Source of the DNA: Nereocystis luetkeana
Lineage: Eukaryota > Sar > Phaeophyceae > Laminariales > Laminariaceae
Assembly (NCBI GenBank): GCA_031213475.1
Contig: JARUPZ010000019.1
Location: 7,614,870-7,678,869 of the forward strand
Reading direction: 5' to 3'
DNA length: 64,000 bases
The position numbers were made by a program, and so were the translations under genes. Below, one piece after another: positions 32,941-44,004 of the stretch. Each line of letters opens with the position of its first letter. Within the stretch, counting starts at the first letter, position 1. The notes under the pieces were generated by a model, which saw only the letters and a program-made list of their open reading frames with translations, was not told the DNA's origin and ran no database searches.

Positions 32941-33047
32941 TACGGGGGGCCATAATAAATAGGACCTACGGTAGACACAACAATCTATATATTTCCCTAT
33001 TTTTAATTACAATAGTTGGCCCTATTTACTACGGTCCCCCGTAATAC
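32939..33047 (-). mobile_element. MITE-1 copy 11 (subfamily B), second of a tandem pair
   Basis: ATTACGGGGGGCCATAATAA to TTTACTACGGTCCCCCGTAA; directly abuts copy 10. Confidence 0.92.
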
Positions 33048-33330
33048 TACAGTAGTGGCCGGTCCCTTTGTAGTGCCCGCATGCACCAGGCGACGATTCC
33101 GGCACTAGAAGGCTGTGGAGTTAGCTTACAGTACCATTACAGGAGTGGTTGGTGCATCTATAATGCCTGTATGCGCCAGCCAACTATGCCGGCACGACAG
33201 TGACAGCCGACACTACTCAACAGTACTGCCGCATTAGTTTGTCCCGCCTGCGCCAAGCGACTTCTCAGGCGCTACCGGTAGAGCGGGTAGACGGCACCAC
33301 TCAATCGGCACTACGTATAGAGGGACCACT
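33048..33330. repeat. Degenerate GCCGGCACTA-type repeat (family R6)
   Basis: Recurring words GATTCCGGCACTA, ATGCCGGCACGA, GTGCCCGCATGCACCAGGCG and GCCTGTATGCGCCAGCCA in loose tandem. Related patches are at 32770-32830, 59400-59560 and 61095-61195. Confidence 0.55.
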
Positions 33331-33438
33331 ATTTACGGAGGGCCATGGTAAATAGGACTAAATATTGTTACTAAAAATAGCGAAATATATAGGTTTTTGT
33401 ATTACCGTAGGTTCTTTTTAATAGGGTCCCTCGTAATA
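33331..33438 (+). mobile_element. MITE-1 copy 12 (subfamily B)
   Basis: ATTTACGGAGGGCCATGGTA to a weak right TIR (TTTTTAATAGGGTCCCTCGT). Confidence 0.88.
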
Positions 33439-33439
33439 C

Positions 33440-34465
33440 TGTTGTAATGACTTCACGGTAGCTTGTGTAATCGTCAGTGGATTGGAGTGACGTCTAAAAA
33501 GCAGCGTTTTTTCTTGTTGCGCTCCACAGCACAGCAAACTCGTTGAGCTATTCGGCTAGGGCACAAGACACACGGCAAGCCCAACGCGCTTGGTGCAGCG
33601 GTGACATGAGTAGTACAAACACGACGTTGCTGCTGTTCAGTAGTCGTGCGGCCGGTAGCTGTTGTAGATGTGAGCGGATTGAGGTTGTGGTCTCTAAAAC
33701 AAGCAAGCCTATATTCCAGCCAACAGCACAAAATAATCACGAGATCGAATCGTATTTGCAGAACGACCTACTGTAGCTCGCTCGAGCACCACACACAACA
33801 CAATATCAGCCTAACCCGCTTTCTGCGGCGACGGCATGAGTTGTAGGGGCAACGTGCTGCTGTTTTTTAGCGGTTGGGGACATAGTACCTGCCGCATTCG
33901 CTTGCGTTGTCTGCTGCTGCTGTTGCTGGCTGCTGTGGCTCAACTCAAAAGTGTAAATAAAGACTGCAGGAACACCAATCGGGCTACTCGGCGCTCAACA
34001 CCCCACTGCAATTGTTTCGAAAGGAGAAAAAAACGCCGAGCCAATCGAAACTCCCGAACTGATCGGGATTTGGGAAATCGGTTTGGATTTTATTACAGCC
34101 GAAAACACGTCCTGCAGCCAACAAGGGGGAAAATGTCCATCGTAACAGACAGTACCGCTGCAAAAAACTGGACTGGGAAACCCCTTATTGTTTCCACCGT
34201 TTTTCCATGCCCTCGTTGACTTGAATATTAAGCATGTTTGGGACTTCGAAAACACGGGAAAAACTACACGCACAACTTTCAACAGCGTGAACATGTACCA
34301 ATATGTATACGCCCTCTAGCTCCATTAATTTCGGGTATTTCCGCTGCCGGGAAATACGCAGCATCCCTGTCTGGAAGTGACCACACCGGAAAATCAGTGA
34401 ACTGATCGACGCTGTCATCCATGTGCAAGATAACCCTCACAAGCGGTTCTTGTAGTGTTAGTAGT
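33440..34465. other. No gene recognised; two moderate plus-strand frames
   Basis: 33836-34219 (127 codons) has a hydrophobic stretch CLLLLLLAAVAQL near residues 23-35 and then a basic tail. A frame at 33543-33776 precedes it. Neither resembles a family I know, and splice or promoter support is lacking. Confidence 0.3.
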
Positions 34466-34469
34466 ATGC

Positions 34470-34735
34470 GGCTCACCCTTCATGTGCTACTCGCCGAATA
34501 CCTCAAGGCGCTTCGCGCTTGGTGCAAGCAAGGTCTCCCCGGTCGGTAAAACCCGACGTGCTCCGTCCCGGCGGTGTTGGGAGGATATGCGAGGGTCTAT
34601 GGCCACACGACTACGGCCATACATATGATGTAGGGAGGATATGCGAGGGTCTATGGCCACACGACTACGGCCATACATATGATATCGAGCCCCCCCCCCC
34701 CCCCCCCCCCACCCCCCCCCCCCCCATCACGGTAA
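34470..34735. repeat. Family P2 repeat, inverted, with internal duplication and C run
   Basis: GGCTCACCCTTCATGTGC, AAGGCGCTTCGCGCTTGGTG and GTGCTCCGTCCCGGCGGTGT. A ~58-bp unit beginning GGAGGATATGCGAGGGTCTA is then present twice (34571-34630 and 34636-34690). It ends in an almost pure C run at 34690-34725. Confidence 0.75.
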
Positions 34736-34945
34736 AAGGTGGGTAACAAAGTAGGCCAATTTATCCGTCTTTTATGTATCCAGTTGCCATCTGCCAATGG
34801 GTAGCGCTTATTCCATTCGTGGCATCCACGTACGAGAAGGTAGCAAGAATCCAATGACTTCGAACATGGAAGGCGCTTTCATTCAGACCTGAATACTGGA
34901 CGAAATTATGCCAATAGTGCGGTGCCTCTTTATGAATGACTCTAT

Positions 34946-35740
34946 CAAGGATAGCTACCGAGCTACCCGGCAGTAGCCAGTAGTCTATACCGAGTCGTTG
35001 ATCGGTATCATAGTCGTCTGTAGCGAGTAGGCCACAGCAGCAGTACAAAGTGCTACGGTAGTACAAGCATTGGGATAGTCCAATGGCCGAATCAGTAGTA
35101 TGCGGTGGAACTCCGTTGGATCAGTTATTACGAAAAAAACATAATAACGGCCGTCGGCACAAAGTCAACTAAATACAAATAACTGATGGTTTGTTTCCGG
35201 ATCGCCCGCAATAAAAACACAGACACCACCAATCAATCCTGGTATAGCGGGCAACTCCCCGGGATGTAGTCCAGGGTCAGCAGGAGAATATCTCGGGTTT
35301 GCATGCGGCAGAGCGCCGAAACCGTTTCGAGTTCAGCCGAGGTTTTTTGTTCGAGTTTTAGTTTTTACCGCGCGCTGGGGGTCTTGAAACACGAGAGCTC
35401 CGTGATCGATCGACCATGCGCACGCACACTTGTCCACTTCACGTCACTTCTCTTCTATTATCTTCTCTTTTCCTCCTCCTTATTCTGTTCTGTTGGACAA
35501 GACCGATACTCAACACAGGCTTTGAGCGCCATTTTATTTCGTGTGTCCTTGCAAGAAGAGCTGAAGCTTGAACAACAACCAATCGGTTCGACACCGGCTG
35601 ATGAAGTGCGTACCTCTGCGGCGGGCTGCCTGATCTAACTCAGGAGCCGCGCATCCACACCTATGCGGAGATTCCGCCAAGGGGTCATGAGCCTTTGGTT
35701 TACGTAGCACTGCAGAGCCGCGAGCCGTCAGCATCATCGA
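34946..35740 (+). repeat. Long direct repeat (LTR-like), upstream copy
   Basis: Aligned in order with 38393-38968. Shared words include AGTCCAATGGCCGAATCAGT, GTATGCGGTGGAACTCCGT, GAGCTCCGTGAT, CACACTTGTCCACTTCAC, CGGTTCGACACCGGCTGA and GATTCCGCCAAG. It contains about 170 bp near 35130-35300 that the downstream copy lacks. Position around gag debris supports an LTR; clean termini and target duplications were not established. Confidence 0.6.
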
Positions 35741-36389
35741 GAAACGACGACAACTGAGACCGGACCACTACAGCTACACTAAGCTTCTTGACACAGATCT
35801 ACGATGATCATCGCCATCTCGAGCTGCTGCACGAAGAACGACAACGGACAACAAGAAGAAAATCTACAAAGCCGCCACGATCATCGCTATCGGGAGCTGC
35901 TTGCTGATACAGAGGACTGCACACAGCTACCACGATCATCGCCATCTGGAAATATTGCCAAGAACCACGAGTGTACTACTGCTGCGCACGTGGGTGAACC
36001 CTTGATTGTTGAGTACGGGTATACCTGGTACTACGTAGGCACTGTAAAAATCTCGAAACGGTTGAAACGCTCATTTGAAGAGAGTTGCGGCGCGATCGCT
36101 TTTTCGAGTAGGAGGGGTACATCCCATCGAATGGGGTCCCCGTTACGATACTTCGTAACCGGTTGCTTTCATGTGTACGTGACGGACTGGCTCGGGACTA
36201 CCATCACTGCTGCTGCTGCTGCTGGTCGGGCAAGGCCGACTGCGCGTAATCAAAACCACGGGCGTCCTCATGATCGAGTGCGGATAATAAGTCGCTGCTG
36301 CTGTGTACGAGATAATTTACCGATCACTGCTGAAGCATGGGCGATTTTAACGCGAGTGGCAGCCTTTCAAGCGCGTTGAGGGTATAAAG

Positions 36390-36925
36390 CCATTCAGCTG
36401 TACGAATCTCACAGGAGTGCCGGGACGTCAAACTGGTGACCTGGGAGGAATCAGAGTTCGATCTCCCGAAAATTCAGTCAGTACTACGTCACCCCCATTT
36501 GGACGGGCTGTCGAGAGGAGCAAAACGAGAAGGATTGCTAGACGTGGCACGACCATGACAGCAGCATCAATGGCACCTGATTCCAGTGCCATAATCTGCC
36601 ACAACTGCGGCAAGGCAGGGGATTACAGGGGTGGCTGCACCGTGCCTGCCAAGGCCCACGGGAAAAGCGACAAGCCCGCCAGCCAGAAAAATAAATCTGG
36701 ATCAGGGGACAGGTCGCGCTGGGCAGAAGTGGTGCTCTGTGCACAAGACGGCCACGCACAACGACGCCGAGCGCTACGCGCAAGGAGCTCCGCGCCCGCA
36801 GGCGAGTAGTCTACACACGGCTGCTGCGATGGGAGCCTAAACCGGCCCATATGACACTGAAAATAAGCCGGTTGTTAGCTTTGACGACGACTTTGACATG
36901 GGCTTCGCATTTAACTCTTAACCCG
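36390..36925 (+). pseudogene. Broken gag of an LTR retrotransposon (Copia-like zinc knuckle)
   Basis: Nucleocapsid-like debris. Near 36590-36640 the frame encodes ICHNCGKAGDYRGGC, a CCHC zinc knuckle in which the usual His is Asp, so metal binding is probably lost. About 60 bp on and one frame away is GQKWCSVHKTATHNDAERYA, a sequence typical of Copia gag polyproteins downstream of the knuckle. A third frame then carries VVSFDDDFDMGFAFNS ending in a stop at 36919. No protease, integrase or RT is found before the downstream LTR-like repeat, so the element could move only with help from another source, if at all. Confidence 0.65.
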
Positions 36926-36929
36926 CGAA

Positions 36930-37310
36930 ATTACATACAGCAGGGACCACCAGCCATAACAGGAATCGCCTTACCCACGCGGGGTCACCGGAAAGACGAT
37001 TCACGGGATCGCTGCCGACAAAAGCGCATGGGATTGCCGGAAAGACAACTTTCGGAATCGCTGCAGCTTTGTTTGATGGGACTGCCGAAGATTCCGGAGT
37101 CGCCGCACGAACAGCAGAATCGTGGGGTCGCCGAAGCGTCTTTTCGGGATGGGGCCGCAGTATCATCTATCGATTCTAATTGTCGGGGGGAAACGTCTTC
37201 TGGAATCGCTGCATCATCATCGATCGTTGAGGGCTGCTGGGTCATCGCTTCTGGGGTTGCAGGACACCTTCCCTTTTTAGGGCTACAAGAACATATGTTC
37301 TGAGGTCGCT
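36930..37310. repeat. Degenerate GGAATCGC(T/C) minisatellite
   Basis: GGAATCGCCTTACC, GGGATCGCTGCCG, GGGATTGCCGGAAAGAC, CGGAATCGCTGCAG and TGGAATCGCTGCATC repeat at roughly 30-40-bp spacing inside the collapsed LTR element. A minus-strand frame through it (36985-37410) is probably incidental. Confidence 0.45.
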
Positions 37311-37362
37311 GGACATCATCTGGATCACTGGGAGGAACATCTGCATCACGGGGTCGCATCCA

Positions 37363-37459
37363 CTTAGCCCCTTTGGAACCGCAGTCCCGTTTTGGGGACA
37401 AATCACTCAAATTTCAAGTAGTTTTCCCCAAAACGGGACTGCGGTTCCAAAGGGGTTAA
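37363..37459. mobile_element. MITE-2 copy inside LTR element
   Basis: TTAGCCCCTTTGGAACCGCA to CTGCGGTTCCAAAGGGGTTA, ending A. Arms are almost perfect complements, including the GGAACC change on both sides. Confidence 0.92.
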
Positions 37460-38390
37460 TGGCAAGATTGTTGTACCGTAGTACGTACCATACGCTTTCT
37501 TTTGTATGGGACGGCGGCAGAAACGTGGCTCGACAACCACGAAGTCTATTTGTGCAATAGTTGTTTTGTAGTAGCACCACACGTCTTGTTTGCAAGAGGG
37601 GGCGGCAGAAACATGGTAGGCTGCTGCGGAGATATTTCGATGTTCTCGGTCAAGGAACTGATCACTGAAACATGGTGTACTCTTGAGATGCAGTTATGAG
37701 CTTTTTGCAGGAATTCGTCTTGTCTCTCTTCGACACAAACCTGTCTTCAACTGTTCTTTCGCCCTTTGCCGCAATACAGCACCATGGCAGTTTGGAATGT
37801 GTTTCAGAAGCAAAGTATGATAAGTGACATTGGTGTTCGACTGGATATCCTTTCAGAAATATACACCTACGGACAGTGGCGGCGTCGTAGTAGTTAGTTA
37901 GCCTACGAAGTAATGTCGTGCCGAATATGTTTGTCTGGTACATGTATAGTGAGATCCGCGCGGGTCCCAAGGTCTGCGTGATATTTTTTGCGGTCTACAT
38001 GTTCGTCCATGCTTCAAACCTGTAACAGCAGTAGTGTGCCTTCGTATGTTGCCAGGTTGTGCGGGTTGTTACATTCGCTGTTCTAGGGTTGTTCACCCAT
38101 CATAAGCGGAGCAGGAACGGTTGAACTTGCTGCGACGCCGCAAAGGAGTAATTAACTTTTGTTGCGACATAGCGACGGATGCACACGCAACATATGCAAG
38201 ACATACGTAGTACAGAGAAGTCCATCAACCAAGTAACGAGAGTTGAATCTTTCGAAAATATAGAACGGAGTAGGTTATGATACTTGCAGTAAGAATCAAG
38301 CAAGAGTACAGTATAACCTAGTCATTGGAAAATGCAAATCGATAGTTGAATGTAGCAAGTTTGACTATGTCACCTCCATCGAGGGGTCGA
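37460..38390. other. No gene recognised
   Basis: The interior end of the LTR-like element before its downstream repeat. Short frames only. Confidence 0.4.
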
Positions 38391-38392
38391 AT

Positions 38393-38968
38393 TAAGGATT
38401 GCTACCATGCTACCCAGCCGTAGCCAGTGGCCAAAACCGAGTCGCTGAACGTTATCATAGTCGCCTGTAGCGAGTGGGCCACATCAGCAATTCAAAGTGC
38501 TACGGCAGTACAAACAGTGCGATAGTCCAATGGCCGAATCAGTAGTATGCGGTGGAACTCCGTGGGATCAGTTATCTCAGTTTTACATGCGACGGAACCC
38601 AAAGTACCGTTTTGAGCTCAGCCGAGTTTTTCGTTCGAGTTTCGGTTTTCACCGCATGCTTCGGGTCTTGGGACTTAAGAGCTCCGTGATGGATCGACCC
38701 TCTACACGCACACTCGTCCACTTCACATCACTTCCCTTCTCTTCCTTTTTTATCTTCCTCCTCATCCTGTTGTGTTGGACACAAAACCGATACTCGACAC
38801 TGGATTTCAGCGCCGTATTATTTTGTACTGTTTTCTGAGAGCTAAGCATGAACAACAACCAGTCGGTTCGACACCGGCTGAAGTGCTTACCTCTGCGGCG
38901 CACTGCCTGATCTACAGTAGCTCAGGAGCCACGCACACCTCTGCGGGGATTCCGCCAAGAGACTATAC
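38393..38968 (+). repeat. Long direct repeat (LTR-like), downstream copy
   Basis: Counterpart of 34946-35740, shorter by one ~170-bp block. Both copies differ by many substitutions, so insertion is not recent. Confidence 0.6.
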
Positions 38969-39162
38969 CGACTCCTAACCGACGTTCCATCATTTATTTA
39001 TTTTCAAACAGAAAACAAAATAAAAAACGTTCAGTCATAATCGTGCCAAGTCAGATCGATATGTGCACGAATGCAGAACTCGGTAAATAACCGCACGACG
39101 CCCCGAACTCAAAATGTGCATACAGTCAACCTATATAACTACAGCAGTAAATCGGCGACATA

Positions 39163-40302
39163 GAACTACATACTTAGATCACAACCCCTGAGCGTGCTCG
39201 GTCGGTGCATCCCTGGCCTCTCAGAGCTCCCACTTCCAAACCGCCTCCTTTCATTACTTGCCGGACCTTTCCAGCAGTTCTTTGTTTTCTCCATTTCTCT
39301 TGGCACTCTCGGTCCTTTCTTCCTTTTTTCTTCTTTCGTTTCATGTGCGTGCGTGTACTCCGAGTACGGCACCGCGGGAGGACCCGGCACTGTCGCGGGT
39401 GTCAGTGGGTGCTGGTGGGTAGAGGGGGGGTTGCAAGGAGCGCGGTCGCCGCTTTCGTGCCTAGGCGTCGCGTGTGCCTCGAGACACGAGGGATGCATGA
39501 ACGGGCTTTGTCTGGCTTCCGTGTATGATTTTTGATAGAGTATGTACGAGTTATCAAGGTCGTTCGGGATGGCAAGATAATGTTCAAGCGGTGCTTATTT
39601 TTGCGACCACGCTGAAGTTGAAAGAAGGGGGTGTGCAGTTTGAACATCAACGTTATCGAGCTGGCGAACGGAGGCCACGGTGAGCACCGGACTTCACGCG
39701 AGGCGGGCGACGGGGCTGATTGTGGCAGAGAGTGATGAAAGCTTTACCCGGACGGAATCGGTGGCGAGGTGGTCGCGAGAGGGGCGGGCGGCGTACGAGG
39801 CTGAGAGAGACGCTCTTCTGTGCAATTTTCTTTTCTTCTTTTCGACCGGGTGTAAGGTGTTTCAATCAGGCAGAAAAGTATTGCACGAGAGGGGATGGGG
39901 ATGTTTTTTGTTTCCGAATTTTCGGCTTCATTTTCATTGTTTTTGCTGCTGTGCCGTGCTGTGCTTTCGCTTTCTTCGTACATACGAGTACAGACATGGA
40001 GCATATCAAAATAAGAAAATAAGTACAGCAGTAGTACCCTACCTGGGGTATGTACACACCTACGACATCCGCGACGCGAATCGTATGATGTGGCGTCCGA
40101 GCTGACGTCGGAGCTGTTTTTTCCTGAAGCATGGCGGCGGGACTCTTGGCATTATCAAGTCGCCGGTTTGCAATTACGATCCTGGAAAAAACCTAAATTC
40201 AATCGTGGACCTCTGTTCGCTTCGCGTAATTTGATGTGCTTTTTTCCTTTCTGAGCGAACGTAGCGAGCGGCGTAGGCCGCCCGCGGAGCGAAGCGCCTT
40301 GT
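39163..40302 (-). repeat. Family T repeat, copy 4 (inverted)
   Basis: Complete minus-strand copy running from AAGGCGCTTCGCTCCGCGGG (read from 40300 leftwards) to GTTGTGATCTAAGTATGTAG at 39163. It carries the terminal ~250-bp block missing in copy 1 and the same GC hairpin at 40265-40290. Confidence 0.9.
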
Positions 40303-40304
40303 AT

Positions 40305-41480
40305 ATACATATTAATTATATATAGACAGCGTGATGCCCAACTTATAACTTCATCGTAGTATTGCCTCTAATACCAACGTGTTTAAAATTTATATCCCTC
40401 ACGCACTTCAAAATCAACTTTTGTAAGCTCCCTTCGCGCAACGTAAAAAAAAATGTATCTCTCACATACTCCGAAAATACCTTTTGCAAGCTGCCTTCGT
40501 GAAACGTTCCAAGATCTTGTCCTTAGCGACGGCATCTTCGAAACACGCATGTGTTCCTGCCCTCCTGCGCTTTGAACATCCGGTCCTCGTCATCTACCGC
40601 CGCTTCACCCGAAGCCCCTCGAAATAAGAGTCTTTCGAGCTACCGAGGGGTTCACGCAATCCTCTCTGTCATCTTTTGTACACTACATACGCCGCGCTGT
40701 GGACTACTGCAGACATCAAAGCAGTACCTTCCTTTATGCAACAACACCCAATTTCTAAATCATCCTCTCCATCTCCTTCTACCGCAGCACACTGCTGTAC
40801 ACATACAATCATGCACGCTTGACACGAGAAGGTATCTGTTTGTCCCGACGCGTTGTTGGTCGAGATCGTACTTTGCCGTTCCGTATCGAAATCCCACCGC
40901 AATTTTTATTTTTTTACCAACCGACGTCACCTCCCGCATAGAGAGGATGAGGAGCGACGCTCGCTACACCACGTTATTGGTAACCCGTGGCGATAATGAT
41001 GAGTTTCGGCGCGAAGATCTTGTCCCGAGCAAAGACAGCTCAACTGCCTACAGCAGCGGAAGGAAGAAGTCTGCCTGCAGCACCTGTGGTGAGACAACAC
41101 AAACCGCCTACACGGTGTGAAAGACGTTGGCTCTCCTAGCTAGCAGGAGCGGATGTATGACGCGTATGCGCGGTTCGTTTATCATCCTCCGTCGGTTCAC
41201 GTTTGCTCGTGCCGGCTGTGTTTGATCCCCGTCGACTTTTACCACTCGGCTTGACACTGCTGCTGCTGCTGCTCCTCCTCCTTCTGTTGTTTCGCCATCG
41301 TATGCTGTTGTTGGCACCCTGCTCGAGCTCCACTACTACTTTAATAACAGTAATAATCACGATGATCCAAAACAGCTTTTCACGACGTCAAAACCCGCCC
41401 TATATCACCTGTGCAGCAGCCGGTTCGACGGCTTTTGGGGTTTGTACCGACATTGCACGCGGCTCGAAAGCGTTCGATTT
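40305..41480. other. Unassigned; 189-codon frame 40551-41120
   Basis: The plus-strand frame 40551-41120 is among the longest non-repeat frames in the window. It is Ser/Thr/Arg-rich, has no motif I recognise, and starts in sequence with no evident promoter. A second frame 41203-41523 has a Leu run from CTG repeats. It could be an exon or chance; I cannot decide. Confidence 0.3.
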
Positions 41481-41489
41481 CTCGGTATT

Positions 41490-42140
41490 ATACTCGATAC
41501 TCCGAGTGTATCCGGAGTATTGAGTAATTTTCGTACACAGAGGACTCCGAGTATTAGAGTACTGGTGGCCTAAATACTCGGTGTACTTGCAGTATGAGCA
41601 GTACTGAAGGGCCAAAACCTCCGAGTACTGGGAGTATGAGCAGTACCTATACTCGAGTACAAGCAGTACCCGGAGTACAAATATCTAAATTACTCGGGGT
41701 ACTCCGAGTATCGCGAGTATTGAACCCAGGAATGCTTCGTCATCCGAGTAAAATACTCCGAGTAATACTCTCACCCGGAGTACCTCGGAGTATAAACCCT
41801 GAAATACTCCGAGTATTACTCGTACCTCGGAATACGAAACCCTCCGAGCATTGTTTTTTTTTGCAGTACGAAATGCCCAAGTACTCCGAGTACTTAAAGT
41901 AGGAGCAGTACAAGATCCCCAGATGCTTTTAGTACAACGAGTATTCCAGAGTAATAAACCCCAAAATACTCGGAGTACAGCAGTATTTCAGAGTATTGAA
42001 CCCCAAAATACTCCGAGTACAAGCAGTATCGAGAGTGATCATACCCGAAATACTCCGAGTACGAGCAGTATCCCGGAGTATCGAGCCCTGAAATACTCCG
42101 AGTATACGAAGTACCTGAAGTACTTTATCTCCGATACTCG
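41490..42140. repeat. TACTCCGAGTA palindrome array
   Basis: Dense, roughly 40-50-bp-spaced repetition of AATACTCCGAGTA, with GAGCAGTATTCCAGAGTATT and ATTGAACCCCAAAATACTCC in between. More than a dozen TACTC(C/G)GAGTA or half-site words are visible. Overlapping frames are side products of the repeat. Confidence 0.85.
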
Positions 42141-42144
42141 TTAC

Positions 42145-42800
42145 TTTACTCCAAGGTACCTGAAGCATCTATCTGCACCTTCTCATACTGATACCTTACG
42201 AGCATCGTCTGGCCTTTGCTCAGGACGACCCAATCCGGCACACTCTTCTGTCGATGACCACCATAATTACAGCCGTTCTTCACGCAGATACTCGTACGTC
42301 TCGTGCGGCATCCACATTTTGCGTTGCCACTGCTGCTGCCGTCTCCATCATCCTCGTTCTTGTAATGAAGTAAGTTCGACATCGTTTTCATTTCATTATC
42401 CTACCAGCACGGTCGTCTGACCTCTGCTCTGACACCTCGATTTAACACACCTCATCCTCTCTGTTAAAGTTACAATATTGACGACCGTTCATTCGGATAT
42501 TTCGGCGTCCGATCCTGCGGGCACTCCTTGCACCCGTGGCATTTGTATATTTAATACTAATCACACTCGAACTTACTCGCAATATTCAGGCAGTATTTCG
42601 AGGTTTGAAGTCGAGCACTGCTCACACTCCTAGTCACTCGCAATGTTGAGGCCGCAGGCACCCTAATAGTCTCTGCATTCAGAGTGCGAAATTTTCTCGA
42701 TACGAAACAGTCGATACTCCGAGTGTGGTCCCTCTGCTGTGCGTTTATCGTATGACCCGCAGATTGTATTGCGTCGTAGTTCGGCAACCAACGACTATTA
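42145..42800. other. No gene recognised
   Basis: Tail of the array region. Isolated TACTCGCAATATT words near 42568 and TACTCCGAGTGTGG near 42715. No coding evidence. Confidence 0.4.
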
Positions 42801-42801
42801 T

Positions 42802-43152
42802 GGTCGCCCCGGTGGTTCAAGTGGTTAACCTCGAATTCTACTTGTTTGAGTCCTGGGTTCGAGCCCCAGGAGGGTCGGACTTTGACTTTATTTGCAAAAA
42901 TATAAAAAAGGGATTCAATTGTTGAGAGCGCCTTGCAGCGTGGGTAGGCACAATTCGATGCGAGTCGACGAGGGAAGAAAAGGCTGAAATCTTCTCGCGA
43001 TAAAAAATGAAGGCACGTACCGTAGCGGGAAGGGGGGAGAAGAGCCTGCTATGTGACCCCGGATCTGAGTTACGAGTTGGAAGGAGAGAGAGAAGAAGAT
43101 GTGCGAAGATAATAAATGGGATGGAAAAAAAAAAAAAAAAAATAAAAAAAAA
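42802..43152 (+). mobile_element. SINE-1 copy 6
   Basis: GGTCGCCCCGGTGGTTCAAG to an A-tail interrupted by T (43125-43154). Head with intact A- and B-box-like blocks. Confidence 0.94.
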
Positions 43153-43528
43153 TAATGAAGTTGCAGTGTGAGAGAGGGAACAAGCACATCAAATAAATAT
43201 TCCACAATTCATAATTTTATCGCTTATTGAGGTCCTACATAAAGTGACCTATACAGTGGTTTTCATTCATTTAAAGCACGGGGCCACAATTAATGTCCAT
43301 CCTATGTACGAATATGCTCACCTATTATAGCTCCTATGTTATCTACAGGAATCTGGCCCGACCGCCGTGGGGGCGGGGGAGGGCCTTTTATTCCCTATTA
43401 ATAGTATATATACATATAGTCACAGGCCAATCTGTTAGCTCCACGTATCGCTTACTGTAGGATGAAACCTCCTACGCGTTGTGAGCTGGAAAATTAAAGT
43501 TGGAATCGACAAAAAAAACACAGTGCTA

Positions 43529-43619
43529 CGTTTAGGACTGCAGTCCCATTTCGGGGACAAACTACTTAGATTTTGAGTGGTTTGTCCCCAGAACGGGACT
43601 GCAGTCCTAAAAGGGTCGA
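43529..43619. mobile_element. MITE-2 copy
   Basis: CGTTTAGGACTGCAGTCCCA to GGGACTGCAGTCCTAAAAGG. Confidence 0.85.
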
Positions 43620-43650
43620 CCTGGCATAACACGAGGTTGACTGCACAGCA

Positions 43651-43999
43651 GGCCGCCCCGGTGGTTCAAGTGGTTAACCTCGAATTCTACTTGTTTGAGT
43701 CCTGGGTTCGAGCCCCAGGAGGGTCGGACTTTGACTTTATTTGCAAAAATAAAAAAAAAAGGGATTCAATTGTTGAGAGCGCCTTGCAGCGTGGGTAGGC
43801 ACAATTCGATGCGAGTCGACGAGGGAAGAAAAGGCTGAAATCTTCTCGCGATAAAAAAAATGAAGGCACGTACCATAGCGGGAAGGGGGGAGAAGAGCCT
43901 GCTATGTGACCCCGGATCTGAGTTACGAGTTGGAAGGAGAGAGAGAAGCAGATGGGCGAAGATAATGAATGGGATGAAGAAAAAAAAAAAAAAAAAAAA
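43651..43999 (+). mobile_element. SINE-1 copy 7
   Basis: GGCCGCCCCGGTGGTTCAAG to a ~20-nt A-tail, about 500 bp downstream of copy 6 in the same orientation. Confidence 0.94.
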
Positions 44000-44004
44000 G
44001 TACA

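Noticed and set aside
41490..42140. CRISPR-like array
   Set aside because: The repeats are palindromic and degenerate, spacing is irregular, and the genome is eukaryotic with no cas genes.
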